A stretch of 6,495 nucleotides of DNA from Coprococcus sp. (GTDB taxonomy: Bacteria > Bacillota > Clostridia > Lachnospirales > Lachnospiraceae): assembly GCA_016297325.1 (NCBI GenBank), contig JAEDGW010000127.1:1-6495 (forward strand), read 5' to 3'. The notes beneath the pieces are model-generated. The model was not told where the DNA came from, searched no databases, and saw nothing but the letters and a program-made list of their open reading frames with translations. Shown here in pieces: positions 4,868 through 6,495 of the stretch (position 1 is its first letter; every line of letters starts with the position of its first letter). The translations under genes and the position numbers were made by a program.

Positions 4868-6495
4868 TTATCTCATATAGTCTTTTATGATCTTTGTAGC
4901 TCTGTATCTTGAAAAATTAAATCCTCTCACATAGCCCTTATAATCATTACATTCCACAATATCACCGAGGACATCTCTGACAGTCTCACCTAGGTAATAA
5001 GAATATATGCTGGAATCTCCATACTTCTCATACACATCTCTCAGCTCATCATCAGCAGACACATCCTTCTCTTTCAGATAATCTACAACATACGGTATAC
5101 CGTCACTGCCAATATCCATGACATATTTCAGATCCACATCACCTCTGGCATGCTCCAGATTGTACTTTGCTATCACAGCTCCTGGTCTCACAAATGCGTA
5201 CAAAGTGAACATAACCATAACTGTTACAAATATAAACCTGAATACCGGCATTCCAGTATAAAACATACTCACTATCACGCCTGTCATTATTATGGCTGTC
5301 ACAATAAGAGCCCATATTGTATTTATTCTGAGATATGTGAGATCATATTCCTTTATGTACATCGAAAGCCGCACCGCTGAAGATGCTATCATAACATATG
5401 TACACGCACACATAATAACCAGCACAGTTTTCAACACTACACTCTTTTTGAATATCGCATTGAATATCATTACAATACATACATTTACGACTGCCACAAA
5501 CAAAAGTTGGAAGAATCCACGTCTGGCATACTCTGCATATGTGAGGTCATCCGGAAGTCCTGCACTGTTCATGAAAAGATATATTACCTGAACAACTGCA
5601 AATATAAGATAAAATGCAGTGAGAACAACCGTTATCGTTATTCCTATAACTGGTTCATAAGTCCCCTCTTTAGGAGCATTTGCACCAAGGTCCCTGCGTC
5701 CAGCCTTAACAATAAATCCATATACAAAGAAGAATATTACAACTGCAAACAAAACAATCTTCACAACACCCCATGAAAAGAATATTTTGCCGAATATATC
5801 CTTTATAACTTTTGCAAATACCGGATCTGCCGATGACAGCAGATTAAGTATAATGACAAGAAGCGGAAGCGCTATTGCACAGCCTAGAAGCACATACATA
5901 AGCTTGGAATTACGCTTTCTGCCCGACTCTTCACGCTCTGCTCTTCTGTCTGCAAAAGGCATATTTATATATCCAACAGCCCCGATGAACATCTCAAGAA
6001 AGGCTATAATCCCCTTAATAATTCCGTGGTTTTCAGTGTCATTATAATATGACATCACTGCGTACATTTCTGTCAGTATGATTCCAACATTACAGCCAAA
6101 TATCATATATGCCTCATCTGTAAAACTCACCGCTATGGATAGAAGCAATATAATAATATAATACGGTATAAGCTTAATCTGGCTTTTTGATACATAACCT
6201 GTATCTGATTCCAGATCTGCCGAACGTTTCTTTTCTCCACGGGAAATATTCACACTTATGAACGCTATCGATACCACAGCCATCACTGCAGATAAAATAC
6301 TTGACCAGTTTTTATATAAACATGCAGCACTCACTACGGCATATACAAGTACCGGTATTCCAAACATCTTAAATCGTTCTGCTGATATCGCAGGATTTCT
6401 CCGCTGCGACGGTCTCATGGCATTATACCCCTGTGGTGGAACGCCCATTCCTCCGTTCATATATCCCGGCGGCGGTGGAGTCCCCGGTCCCATTC
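4868..6495 (-). CDS. DUF4173/DUF4153-type multi-pass membrane protein (5' end at or beyond the window edge)
   Basis: At least 541 residues are seen, counted from the ATG at 6493-6491, the last in-frame Met in the window. Two bases remain beyond it, so the true start may lie further right, and the protein is annotated as partial. Residues 1-28 are rich in Gly, Pro and Met, like a flexible linker rather than a true N-terminus. About twelve hydrophobic segments follow (roughly 43-60, 63-82, 108-124, 128-147, 157-177, 199-219, 236-262, 282-307, 325-347, 353-373, 391-412, 417-436). The DUF4173 signatures are LTYAEYARRGFFQLLFVA (317-334) and SSAVRLSMYIKEYDLTYLRI (371-390). The tail after about 440 is soluble, with D-rich and Tyr-rich stretches and no recognised domain. 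It is an integral membrane protein with no known biochemical function. It is convergent with the terD-like gene and its stop is TAA (4870-4868). Confidence 0.8.
   Translation of the reverse strand, partial: MGPGTPPPPGYMNGGMGVPPQGYNAMRPSQRRNPAISAERFKMFGIPVLVYAVVSAACLYKNWSSILSAVMAVVSIAFISVNISRGEKKRSADLESDTGYVSKSQIKLIPYYIIILLLSIAVSFTDEAYMIFGCNVGIILTEMYAVMSYYNDTENHGIIKGIIAFLEMFIGAVGYINMPFADRRAEREESGRKRNSKLMYVLLGCAIALPLLVIILNLLSSADPVFAKVIKDIFGKIFFSWGVVKIVLFAVVIFFFVYGFIVKAGRRDLGANAPKEGTYEPVIGITITVVLTAFYLIFAVVQVIYLFMNSAGLPDDLTYAEYARRGFFQLLFVAVVNVCIVMIFNAIFKKSVVLKTVLVIMCACTYVMIASSAVRLSMYIKEYDLTYLRINTIWALIVTAIIMTGVIVSMFYTGMPVFRFIFVTVMVMFTLYAFVRPGAVIAKYNLEHARGDVDLKYVMDIGSDGIPYVVDYLKEKDVSADDELRDVYEKYGDSSIYSYYLGETVRDVLGDIVECNDYKGYVRGFNFSRYRATKIIKDYMR

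Noticed and set aside
4689..4880. A 63-codon plus-strand frame after the TerD-like gene
   Set aside because: It runs through the terminator and the end of the convergent gene and has no ribosome site.

Overview
The window looks like chromosomal DNA of an anaerobic gut-type Firmicute, most likely a Lachnospiraceae relative. This rests on AT-rich intergenic regions, strong AGGAGG-type ribosome sites, a sigma-A promoter of the TTGACA/TATAAT type, a rubredoxin-fused rubrerythrin, and the character of the proteins. No sequence search was run, so the taxonomic call is inference. I see no mobile element, CRISPR array, tRNA or rRNA.

Layout. (1) Positions 1-151, minus strand: the N-terminus of a rubredoxin-like protein of reverse-rubrerythrin type, cut by the window edge, with a clear promoter at 258-285. 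(2) Positions 152-495: a 344-base non-coding stretch holding that promoter and leader, a palindrome at the probable transcription start (230-249), an imperfect palindrome (331-368), and a long structured terminator (about 383-461). (3) Positions 496-2325 (2388 at most), minus strand: a three-domain c-di-GMP protein with a GyrI/AraC-effector-binding-like domain, a degenerate GGDEF domain and a complete EAL domain. (4) Positions 2389-2576: a divergent promoter region. (5) Positions 2577-4022 and 4035-4652, plus strand: a two-gene operon of an ion-transporter (IT) superfamily membrane protein, annotated in relatives as a Na+/H+ antiporter or CitMHS-like carrier, followed 12 bases later by a TerD-like protein. 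(6) Positions 4653-4867: a convergent terminator region. (7) From 4868 to the right edge, minus strand: a multi-pass membrane protein of the DUF4173/DUF4153 type whose start lies at or beyond the window edge.

How they fit together. The left block suggests peroxide/oxygen defence, the second gene c-di-GMP breakdown under possible small-molecule control, and the middle operon an ion carrier paired with a predicted Ca2+-binding stress protein. The five genes form at least four transcription units, so no single pathway is implied. The two points most worth pursuing are the sensor-GGDEF-EAL fusion and the transporter-TerD pairing. TerD proteins are classically linked to the membrane protein TerC, and here an unrelated carrier holds the neighbouring position.
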